Below are positions 21,506 through 30,600 of a stretch of DNA of 31,077 nt, one piece after another (position 1 is the first letter of the stretch; each line of letters opens with the position of its first letter). A model generated the notes under the pieces. The model was not told where the DNA came from. It did not search any database and worked only from the letters and a program-made list of their open reading frames with translations. This DNA comes from a virus: the IMG/VR virus record IMGVR_UViG_3300030012_001168, positions 1 to 31,077 of that record; one strand, written 5' to 3'. Made by a program: the position numbers and the translations under genes.

Positions 21506-21858
21506 TAGAATTTACTCATTATTAGTTCATCAATATAATCTTGTACTTCTCTTCTTGTAGCAGACATCTTGAAACTTAAATCTGCTTGAAATCGTTTTAC
21601 TTCTTCTCCATCATCAAAGATGATAATAGTTGGCACTACTGCTATACTATATTTCTTTTGATTATCATTACCATCAATACTTTTTATTTCTTTGTCGCAA
21701 TCTCCTAACTTCTCAAACCATTCTACATCATTTGCTGAGTTAAATCCAGCATTAAAGTGCATTGCTGTCACTTGAGAAGAAGCAGTATGCGAGACTACCA
21801 AGAAAAATAATACTAATAAGTATATGCAAAGCAACTTCCATTCTACAGATATTTTCAT
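21505..21858 (-). CDS. Secreted thioredoxin-fold protein lacking the CxxC cysteines
   Basis: A signal peptide (LLCIYLLVLFFLVV, ending near residue 29) precedes a thioredoxin-like domain. HFNAGFNSAND aligns with F.A.WC..C, with Trp replaced by Phe39 and both cysteines by Asn40 and Asn43. VVPTIIIFDDGEEVKRF carries the cis-Pro (Pro76) and final strands. It therefore cannot be a thiol oxidoreductase and more likely binds a partner in the periplasm. The only mature Cys is Cys54. I recall similar proteins in other Bacteroidetes phages. It overlaps both neighbouring genes by TAATG. Confidence 0.75.
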   Translation of the reverse strand: MKISVEWKLLCIYLLVLFFLVVSHTASSQVTAMHFNAGFNSANDVEWFEKLGDCDKEIKSIDGNDNQKKYSIAVVPTIIIFDDGEEVKRFQADLSFKMSATRREVQDYIDELIMSKF

Positions 21859-22136
21859 TACTTATAAAGTTTATCCTCAATTTTTTCAAGAGTAACTTTA
21901 ATCTCTTGAACATCTTCTTGAGTGTTCATAATAGTTTGACGAATAAGTTGGTCTTTCATATCATACTCTATCCTAGTTATCTCAGGGTCTGGAGCTACTG
22001 GTAATTCTTTTGCCTCAGCTATCTCTCCTTTCAGTGTAAACCACATTCCAGTCATACTGACTAATACTACACCTAATGATATAATTGTTTCTAAGCTTAA
22101 TTTAATCTTTGTGTCTTTGCTTATTTCTTGTGCCAT
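21858..22136 (-). CDS. Membrane protein with C-terminal coiled coil, 92 aa
   Basis: After a charged N-terminus (MAQEISKDTKIKLS) there is one hydrophobic segment, TIISLGVVLVSMTGMWFTL (residues about 17-35), then a Pro-rich turn (LPVAPDPE) and a coiled coil to the end (VQEIKVTLEKIEDKL). The topology fits a holin of the one-helix type, a spanin or an adaptor for the lysis system; the lysis operon context supports such a role. Start follows the upstream stop by 2 bases. Confidence 0.65.
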   Translation of the reverse strand: MAQEISKDTKIKLSLETIISLGVVLVSMTGMWFTLKGEIAEAKELPVAPDPEITRIEYDMKDQLIRQTIMNTQEDVQEIKVTLEKIEDKLYK

Positions 22137-22138
22137 GT

Positions 22139-23170
22139 CTAAAATATAACGTAGTTAATACCAACTTTGAAGTCGTACCACTCTTTGTTCCAGTATTTAT
22201 TGTACTTACCTTCTATAAAGCATCCTAAGTGTTTAGTCGCTTTTAATCCAAATATCAATCCTCCTGAGTAGTCATACCATTGTTCTCCATCGTTAAAGTT
22301 GTGAAATGAATATTGTCCACCATCATCATAGTGATAAGGCATTAGGTTACCCCAGGAATGTAACCAGAAGTTTTTAGTGTAGTGGTAAAAGTCAAAACCA
22401 ACTACCAACGAGTATTGCCATTGATTAGCCAACTCATTTCTTTTTCTTTCAACATAATCTTCTAACACTTGAGGCATAACAAGCTCGTTCCATACCTCAG
22501 CACTAGTAGCTACAATAGAACCGTCTGGTGCTCTATACTCAGATTCATATACATCTATGCTGTAGCCTTCTTCTATAGCTAAACATGTGTAATGTATTCT
22601 ATCATTATCAAACGACCATTCCTCTAGTGGGTCGTAACCGTATGGTTCTGCTAACCTCTGTACAGCACCCACGTTGAACGATAACTTCTTGTTACCATTC
22701 AAACGTAGTCTCTGCGTACTTTCAAAGTACTCTATATCTGCAAAACCATCAACTATATATTCTATTTTGGATAACCATTTTGGCTTGACATATCGCACAA
22801 AATGATGTTGGTCGAAGTATTCTATACCTTCTTGTCTCTTGTATTGTACCTGAAACAGGTATTCAAAGGGATTTCTACCTACACTAGCCGCATCGCTAAA
22901 TGAAGACTCTGTACCATCTTTAAACGGTGCAAAACCTTCATATTGAAATCTTTGTATCTTACGAATACCTATAGATAGAGAATAATCATAAGGAGTGAAT
23001 ATAGTATCATATACTAATGTGCTACCGTCTACAGAGTAAATCTCTTTATCAGATAGTGACGTACCACCATTAGCTGCCACGTAGAATGTAGAAAACTTTA
23101 TAGCTTTTTTGAATTGTGCGTTTGCTACACTACAAACAAACAATAATATGATTATTAATCTATAGACCAT
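22139..23170 (-). CDS. Secreted outer-membrane-barrel-like protein, 343 aa
   Basis: A signal peptide (MVYRLIIILLFVCSVANA, cleaved before QFKK) is followed by alternating polar/hydrophobic segments rich in Tyr, Trp and Phe (FSTFYVAANGG, YSLSIGIRKIQRF, LVVGFDFYHYTK, GGLIFGLKATKHLG). The chain ends WYDFKVGINYVIF, a final aromatic strand with terminal Phe like the signal read by the BAM complex. I infer an outer-membrane beta-barrel. I recall close relatives in marine Bacteroidetes phage genomes, so it is probably a phage function, for example receptor masking or lysis. It overlaps the LamG gene by 11 bases. Confidence 0.65.
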   Translation of the reverse strand: MVYRLIIILLFVCSVANAQFKKAIKFSTFYVAANGGTSLSDKEIYSVDGSTLVYDTIFTPYDYSLSIGIRKIQRFQYEGFAPFKDGTESSFSDAASVGRNPFEYLFQVQYKRQEGIEYFDQHHFVRYVKPKWLSKIEYIVDGFADIEYFESTQRLRLNGNKKLSFNVGAVQRLAEPYGYDPLEEWSFDNDRIHYTCLAIEEGYSIDVYESEYRAPDGSIVATSAEVWNELVMPQVLEDYVERKRNELANQWQYSLVVGFDFYHYTKNFWLHSWGNLMPYHYDDGGQYSFHNFNDGEQWYDYSGGLIFGLKATKHLGCFIEGKYNKYWNKEWYDFKVGINYVIF

Positions 23171-23957
23171 TTCTATCCATTATATCCTTTTCTACTCTAG
23201 CTAGAGTAAGTTCACCTAAAGCTTTATCAAAAAACACCACTTCAGCTATAAATCCTTGATACTCTAGTGAGTTAGCTCCACCAACACCAATAGTGTCAAA
23301 AATAAAATCAATCATAGCTGAGTCATTGTTTGCGTCTCCACCTGTGTCAGTATCAGACAAATCAGTAACATCCTTTCTATCAAACCTTACCTTCACATTA
23401 TTCGATGTAGAAGTATCTCTTTTTATTGTTAACAAGAATGGGGTTGTAGGTATATCTTGAGATAGGTCTTCTAAATCACAAATTTCCTTTGTAGTCCCGT
23501 CATCAAATCTAATTTGTATTCTATCACCATCACTACCTTGCAATAGACCTATTCTACTATTAACGTTACCAAACTCACTTATAAACATCTCATTATCTGG
23601 AGATGCGTTTGTTAAATCCATAGCTACTATAAGAGTAAAGTCTTCTGCTGAAATCGTAGAAGAACAAGACATTCTGTCTACCTGAGCAGTACTAGTGCTT
23701 CCATCAAAAAGAAGTCCAGTAATAGTGCTAGCTACATATCTAGGCTGTCTGTTACTTGACGTTTGAATAAAATCATTACTTTGTCCAGATGAGTCATCCC
23801 AAAACTTAACAAAATCATTTAATTCTGCTTGAGAACCATCCGACTCCCTTACAGTACTTCCTAGCTTTAGCCACAGTTTTAGCCCGCCTAAAGAACCAAT
23901 GTCTACAATATTGTTTTTGTCAATAGAGTGACTCTTTATGCTCATTCCTAAGCCCAT
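23160..23957 (-). CDS. LamG/concanavalin-type jellyroll protein, likely tail or fibre component
   Basis: The 265-residue protein has a LamG-like pattern: LGGLKLWLKLGS, WDDSSGQSNDFIQ (residues about 53-65), RQPRYVAS, LLFDGSTSTAQ, DFTLIVAMDL and a closing IAEVVFFDKALGEL. The last block is the standard end of a LamG/Laminin_G_3 domain, and the final residues (ARVEKDIMDRNGL) form a helix. Such domains bind sugars, so a role in attachment is likely. It has no signal peptide, unlike the next genes. It starts 1 base after the preceding stop. Confidence 0.75.
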   Translation of the reverse strand: MGLGMSIKSHSIDKNNIVDIGSLGGLKLWLKLGSTVRESDGSQAELNDFVKFWDDSSGQSNDFIQTSSNRQPRYVASTITGLLFDGSTSTAQVDRMSCSSTISAEDFTLIVAMDLTNASPDNEMFISEFGNVNSRIGLLQGSDGDRIQIRFDDGTTKEICDLEDLSQDIPTTPFLLTIKRDTSTSNNVKVRFDRKDVTDLSDTDTGGDANNDSAMIDFIFDTIGVGGANSLEYQGFIAEVVFFDKALGELTLARVEKDIMDRNGL

Positions 23958-23958
23958 A

Positions 23959-24612
23959 TTATCTGAAAGAAAGTCTCTGAGTATATACTATACAAGCTCC
24001 AGATGTAAGAGTTAAATCAGTGATAGGTAAGTAAACAGTCATACCAGCTGAAATAACAACATCATCAGCACCATCTGTATCAAACATATCTAGGTTTCCA
24101 GATACGTTAGAAGGAACTATCTCTATTTCATTTGAAGAACCACCTATTCCAAAAGTACCCATTTGATTGTTGTATCCTAAATCAACAACTTTAGATAATT
24201 TTGCACTACCTTCAAATCCACTTCCATCACTACTTATAGCTATGGCTGAACCACCATTGGTTCTAGATAGTGTAACTTTGTTGGTTGAAACACTTTGTAT
24301 GAAGTATATAGCGTTATCTGGAGAAGGCATTCCAGTTGGAACTGTGCCAGCAACAGTTAAAAATACTCTGTCACCTACAGCAAATTTACTACCGTCAGAT
24401 ACTTCAAAATCATTGTCAGCATTTGTTACAGCAGATATAGTCTGAGTTTCTTCTAATTGGAGATTGCTTGTCGAACTTAACACAAACTCAGAGAATGTGC
24501 AGTCTTCCAATGCTTGTATAGCGTACCCATGTATTCCTGAAGCGGTGTCTCCATCATGCATCAGCAAGCTTGTGCCGCCCATACCTAGGTTTAAAAAATC
24601 TAATTTAGACAT
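23959..24612 (-). CDS. Virion-type beta-rich hypothetical protein, 217 aa
   Basis: The protein is rich in Ser, Thr, Gly and Asp and has few Cys or Lys, a composition typical of tail or head-decoration proteins. It has VSDGSKFAVGDRVFL (residues about 72-86), a pattern often seen in beta-sandwich repeats, and FGIGGSSNEIEIVPSNVSG. I see no signal peptide. It is the first gene after the leftward promoter, and its start is 23 bases past the -7 box. Exact role unknown. Confidence 0.65.
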   Translation of the reverse strand: MSKLDFLNLGMGGTSLLMHDGDTASGIHGYAIQALEDCTFSEFVLSSTSNLQLEETQTISAVTNADNDFEVSDGSKFAVGDRVFLTVAGTVPTGMPSPDNAIYFIQSVSTNKVTLSRTNGGSAIAISSDGSGFEGSAKLSKVVDLGYNNQMGTFGIGGSSNEIEIVPSNVSGNLDMFDTDGADDVVISAGMTVYLPITDLTLTSGACIVYTQRLSFR

Positions 24613-24634
24613 AATTATGTGTTTTTATAGTTTA

Positions 24635-24665
24635 CAAATATAGTGTTTTTAAAGTTATTAACAAA
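24635..24665 (-). promoter_or_regulatory. Promoter of the leftward virion/lysis/secreted-protein operon
   Basis: Reading the - strand, TTTG (24665-24662), then exactly 19 bases, then TATATTTG (24642-24635) is a perfect match to the Bacteroidetes consensus. It lies between the stop of the giant gene and the start at 24612. Confidence 0.85.
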
Positions 24666-24681
24666 GTTAATTTTTATGTTT

Positions 24682-27600
24682 CTATTCCTTAAAGAACTTT
24701 TTAGTCCTTTCTGTACCTTTTGTAGGCCCTTCAACGTCTAATCCACCTAGTGGAGCAATACCATATCTACTTAAATACTCTACATCCTTATTAAATGGTA
24801 TAGAAGTACCTTGTGTTAATAGTAGGGCTCTTTGTAGGTTTACAAGCATATCAAACAGTGCAGCAGCCTCTCTACCCTCTGGGTCAGTGAAAGATTTACT
24901 ACCATCTGTGGCCTCTTTGTAATTTCTTATAGCTTCTGCATTATCCATCACAATCTCTATGGCATTATAGTACATAGGAGCAGCAGCTCTAATAACCTCT
25001 GTTTTAGGGCCGTAACCCTCAAGATTTAAAGGTTCTGCATAGTATGCAATCTTAGTAAATTCAGATATTAAATCATCCATTTCTTCATCACCAGTAAGGC
25101 CTTGTAAAGCTCCAGCTGTTAGTAACATTAAGTTTCTACCTACCTGAGAATATTTACTAGTCAATAAGAATGTTGCGTTGGCAGCTGATGTTTTTATTAT
25201 ACCTTCAGTAGAAAATAACTCTCTTCTTTTCTTATCAACCTCAGATAACATTTGAGCTCTTTTAGTAGTGTTAGGCTCTGACTCAGCCACCAATTGTTGA
25301 TACATCAGGAACTCTAATGAGGTTCCTATACCGTAAGCTACACCACCAGCAAATTGTGCTGATACTTGTTTTAGAGAATTTGCTTTTTCAGTTGGAGTGT
25401 TTCCAAAATAAATATTTCTAGCAGACCTACCGAAGTTTAAAGATTCCAAAGCACCAAAGTTAGACATGTATGTTACTATTGGGCCTAGTGTTCTGTTATT
25501 AACATCAACTGAACCAAAAGGAAGTTTTATCTGGCTACGACCACCACCTTTTAGCGTAGTGTTTTTCCATTTTACAGCCTCTCTGTCCGCTATGGCAGCA
25601 GCATCAAATATTTCTTTTTCAAACTGCTTTCTATAAGAAGGGTTTTGTCTATATTCTTTTCTATTGAAAGATGCTCCAGTAATCTCCTTAAATTGAGTTT
25701 GGAATGTAGGCATCCAAGCTAAGTAAACAGTAGCTCTATCAGGAGCACTTATTAGAAAGTCATTAAGTGTTTTCAAAGCACCGTTTCTGTAAAGGCCAGA
25801 TAACACATCGTACTCACCATTAATACTATGCTTGTTGAACTTCAACCTAAACTGGCTGTTTGTAAAATTCATTAAGTCGTTAGCTGTCTTGTCTTGTCTA
25901 CCAAACTTAATTTTACCATCTTCAAACCTAGTACCAACAATACGCTCCAGGTTTTCTTTAAACTGATTTATAATGACATTTGGTGTTTCAGGAGTACTAG
26001 CACCTACACCTACCCTTAAATACTCCACTCCCGTCTCCACAGCTAGCCTACCAGGCCTATTTAGAGCTGCTGCATAAGCTGCTCCAGACAATCTCTGAGT
26101 GAGAGCCGGCATAAAAGATTGCTGGTATCCAGAAACATCAAACTGAACTCCTAAAGATTGTTGCATTCTTTCTTTATAGGCATCTAAATATTTACCAACA
26201 TTCAGATTAGTTTGGTCTGTTGGGTTCTCTTGTTGTATACCTTTAAACTCATTTTGAGCATTAGCTATAATCTGGAAAGATTCTCTAACAGTTGGGGTCA
26301 TGTGGAAATCCCTATTAGTTTGAACCACACTTCTCATAAGTAAAGACTCTATATTAAACTCTACAGCAGAAGGCTCTATTGTTGTTCTTTCTTTACCAAC
26401 TCCAGCAGCAAGTCCAGTCTTACCTTTACCTTGTGCTATCTGCTCTACAAAATCTATACTCTTAAAGTCCTCAATACCTACTTTACCAAATCTCATTAAA
26501 GGAACGTATGATTCAAAATCTTGAAACTCTTTACCTCTGTATTCGTTAACAAATCTCTGCTTATCTCTTAGATTACCCTCAAACTGACTTCTTACATAGT
26601 CATATATTTCTTTTTCTTTTTTACTAAGACCTTTGTAAGCTTCGCTCCAGTCAATCATTTCTTTGCCGTCTACAGTCTTTTTAGGCAACTTATTGTAAGC
26701 TTCTTGAAGTCTTTTAGCATCTCCAGTACCGTAATCGTTTGTATTCTCTCTTATAGCTCTATCTACAAAACTACCATTACCACCGTTAACTTCATACTGT
26801 TTTTCCAGCATAATCATGCCCAACTTTTCCATAGTTTCATTCAGCTGCTTTCTTCTAAGCATTGGAGAACTAGGAGAAAATAGTCTAGCTAACGTACCAC
26901 TAGAAGTAATCTTGTTCCATTCCTGAACAACTGTGTTTATGTCAGCTTTAGCACTAGTCATGCTTCTAGTTATTGGAGTGATAACAACCTCATCTAATGT
27001 TCTTCCTGTTTTTTCAGCATTAGCTTTTCCTGTCAAGAAAGACAATGGCATAAACTCCATATCTCTTAATAACAAGTCAGCACCTTTTTTGGTGTCTGAT
27101 TTTTGAGCTAGACTTGGCTTAGACTCTAAACCTAATCTTATCTGTCTGTATAATGGGTTGCCATGTTTAAAACCCATAGATTCTTTAGACAATTCTCCTA
27201 ACCTCTTGGTTGGGAAGTATCCATTAGCCGCATCTATACCTGATATTAATATATCTTCAGCATAACCTATTTTATCTATATACTCTGAGTTTATTACTTT
27301 TTCTAGTAAAGCTTTTTGTTGCGAAGTATAGTTAGGGTATGATTCAAAGTTATTTAAAACCTCTCTCATATACTCTATTCCTTCACTATAAGAAGCTTTT
27401 GTAAACTCGCCTCTTTTACTCAATAACTCTTCAGAAGCTACCTCTATCTTATCACTAAGCTCGTTGTATACTTTTGACTCTATTATACCAGCATCTAAAG
27501 CTTCGTTTAATTTTTGTTGAGCTCTTCTTATACGTAATGCAGCTGAACTATAACTTCTAACTTCACTACCTGTAAGACTACCAGCTTCAAACTCAAAACC

Positions 27601-30600
27601 TTCTACTTTAGATAATTGCTCTTTGACTAAAGACTCAACCTGTTCTACAGTAGTTACAGCATCAGTCTGTGATTTTATTTTATCTGCCTCTTTTTTAGCT
27701 CTATATTCAGAAACAAGCTTATTGGCATTTTCAATAATTGACTTCATTTCTGATTGGCTAGACTTACCAGCTACAGCACCCACCCTTGGTCTTGCTAACT
27801 GCTCCATAGCTAACTTAACATCGTTTAGTAGTTTCATACCAGTCTGACCTTCAGCTGTACCCATAGTGGTTTCTATCTCCTTGAAGTTTATATCTAAAAG
27901 GTCATTAACCAACGCTTTTGTTTTTACATCTCCAAACTCACCAGACTGCAACTTAGACCTTACACTTCTTTTTAGAGAGTTAATGTCTTCGTTGATATTC
28001 TTTACATCATTTCTATAGTTTAGCTTTTCAATCTCTTGTACAAAGTTTTCTAAACCTTTTTCATTCTTGACATTACTAGCTTTCTTTAGTAAGTTCTTTG
28101 TTATAGGGCCTGAAAAATTAGTTTCGTTAATTACTTCAGTAAGATTATTTCTAACCTCTTTTATCTTGTTAGCTTTTTCTCTTGTACCTTCTTTTAACAA
28201 GTCTATCTTTCCTTGATATTCTGAACGAATCTGCTTGATTCTTTCATTAAACTTCTTTCTAGTTTTTTGCTTTTCAGATAGAGGCTTGTATTCTTTTTGA
28301 GATTGCTCTAAGAAAGAGTTTCTATACTCAATAGCTTTATCATATCCAGTCTCGCCCTTAAAAGTTTTTTCTTTTATATCCAACTTCTTTAAAGGGTCAT
28401 ATATCATGGTTACAATGTCAGGAGTACCATGTTTTTCTTTATTATATCCTTCAGGTGCGTATTGTTCGTTAAATGGCGTTCTAGAAACAACTCTAAAGCC
28501 GTTTTTCTCATATATCTTAGTTAGGTATCCATCGTAGTTGTCAAGCGTTCTACCGCCCTCTTCTACAGCTTTCTGTATAATCTTATCACCTACTCCTTTT
28601 TCTTTGGAGTCTGGCTTTTTAAATACGCCCTTTATGTCACCTTCTTTAGTAACAACACCATAACCTCCATCTACTTCTATAAGCTTACTTCCTTTTAAGT
28701 CTTTAGAGTCTACTTTATCTACAGACCAGTAGTCTTCTGGTTTTTCAGATTTTGCTTTATCTAATTCTTGAGTAAACGTTTCTTTTTTATTAGACAGTTT
28801 TACTTCTGGTTTCGCACCAATCTCCTTAATAATATCTGGAGTAAGAGCTATAATACTACGGTCAGGCTTACCACCTTTAGCTACCTCACCTGTATTTAAA
28901 TAGTTTATAGAATCAAACCCTTTATCTAATAACAACTTTCTTATACCAGCTGGGCTTGGGTCTTTTTGTAATTCTTTCTGTGTAACTATTTTATTATCTA
29001 ATAGGTAATCTCCAAACCAGTCAGACTCTATACCTAACTCTTTGTTTTGTTCTTTTTCTCTTAGATATGCATTAGGGTCTTCTTTAAATCTTTTTTCAGC
29101 TGCTTCATTACCTTCCCATACAAAATCTCTTTCTACTTTCAAAGAGTTTTTAGGTTCTAGATTATATTCAAAAATATTTCCGTCTTTCGTGCCTTTCTTT
29201 TCGTTTCTAACTTCAGCTTGTTGCTTGTTAACACCAAAGTGCATACCCATACCCTTTTCAAACCTACTCATGCTAGAGCTTATTACAGGCTTATCCTTAG
29301 AGCCATGGAAGTATTTTTTAGACTCCCCTTCTATTGGAGCTTCTTCAGTCTTGACTTCTGGAGCTTCTTCCTTAACTTCTTTTTCAACAGTAGGCTCTTT
29401 AACCTCAACAGCTCTTTCCTTACCCATTACCTCAGAATAAACGGAATCTAACTCTTTACCTGATGTATTGTTAAGTCTTTCAAGTTCAGCTTTTTGCTCA
29501 GTAGTCATTTCTTTACCTTCTTTCTGCATGCGTAAATATTGACCGTATAATGCTGGGTCACCACTTCTCATTTCAGAAGGTTTATCCATAGGCATGAAGG
29601 CTTCAGCTTCAGCTATCTTGTTTTTATTTATTTCTGTAGCTTTTGAAGATGCTTCGTTAGCCATCTCCATTACTTTGTTTCTGACTTCTGGAGCTACATT
29701 GGTTACGCCTTTTTCAAATATCTCTACTAAGTGAGACTCTGTGATACCGTTCTTTTCTAGTAAGGTGTTGAAGTCACTAACGCTTTCTCTTTTTAGATTT
29801 ATCATTGACTCAAAAGCAAAACCTTGTGAAGAAGCTTCTATAAATTGCTTCTCTGCTTTTAAAGCTTCTGACTTTGACTCAAATATTTCGGTATAAAGCT
29901 TTTCACCTTTATTGTTTAGTATGTCAACAGTGTACTCGATTTTACCACTCTTAGGATTTACCATTGAGTTCATCTTGACATCTTTTGGAACTGTAGTAAA
30001 GTAAGCATCTACATCTATATCTCCAGTCTTACTATTTGTAACATTAGCTACACTATTAAAGAATGCATAGTTTAGCTTCTGCTTTAAATATATGTCTACG
30101 TTTTTGCTATTTAAAGTTTTGATAAGATTATCTGGGGATAAAGCTAAAGACTCAAAAATCTTATCTGGAGATGAGTTAACTTCTAAATCTAACTCTCTAA
30201 TTATTTGTTTCCTTTCAGATTCACTAAACTTTCCAAACGCATCGTATCTTGATTCTGGTTTTGGTGCGTAAAGACTTCTGTGGTTCTTTATGTTTTCAGC
30301 TGTTTTTAATATTTTATGAGGAGCGTTTCTTATACCGTGAGTTAATTTAAGACCACCTAGAAATTTACCTGTTTCTACAAAATCCTGAAATTTTATATCT
30401 GTTCCGTGTAATACAGAGCTACCCAGTGTAAATGCAGAAACTTCAGCTCCAAACTCTACAGGCTTTGCAAACCATTCAGCGTACTTAGGTATACCTCTTT
30501 GAGACATTTGATTGTACATCCTACCAAAACCATATCCTACGTTAGAAACTCCAAAACCTAAAATAAATCCCTTTCCACCAGATTTTAGTGATTGAACATA

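Noticed and set aside
29042-29440. 132-residue open frame on the + strand
   Set aside because: It is antisense to the acidic linker and ADP-ribosyltransferase-like part of the giant protein. Its Ser/Phe/Leu content mirrors Glu/Lys codons on the other strand.
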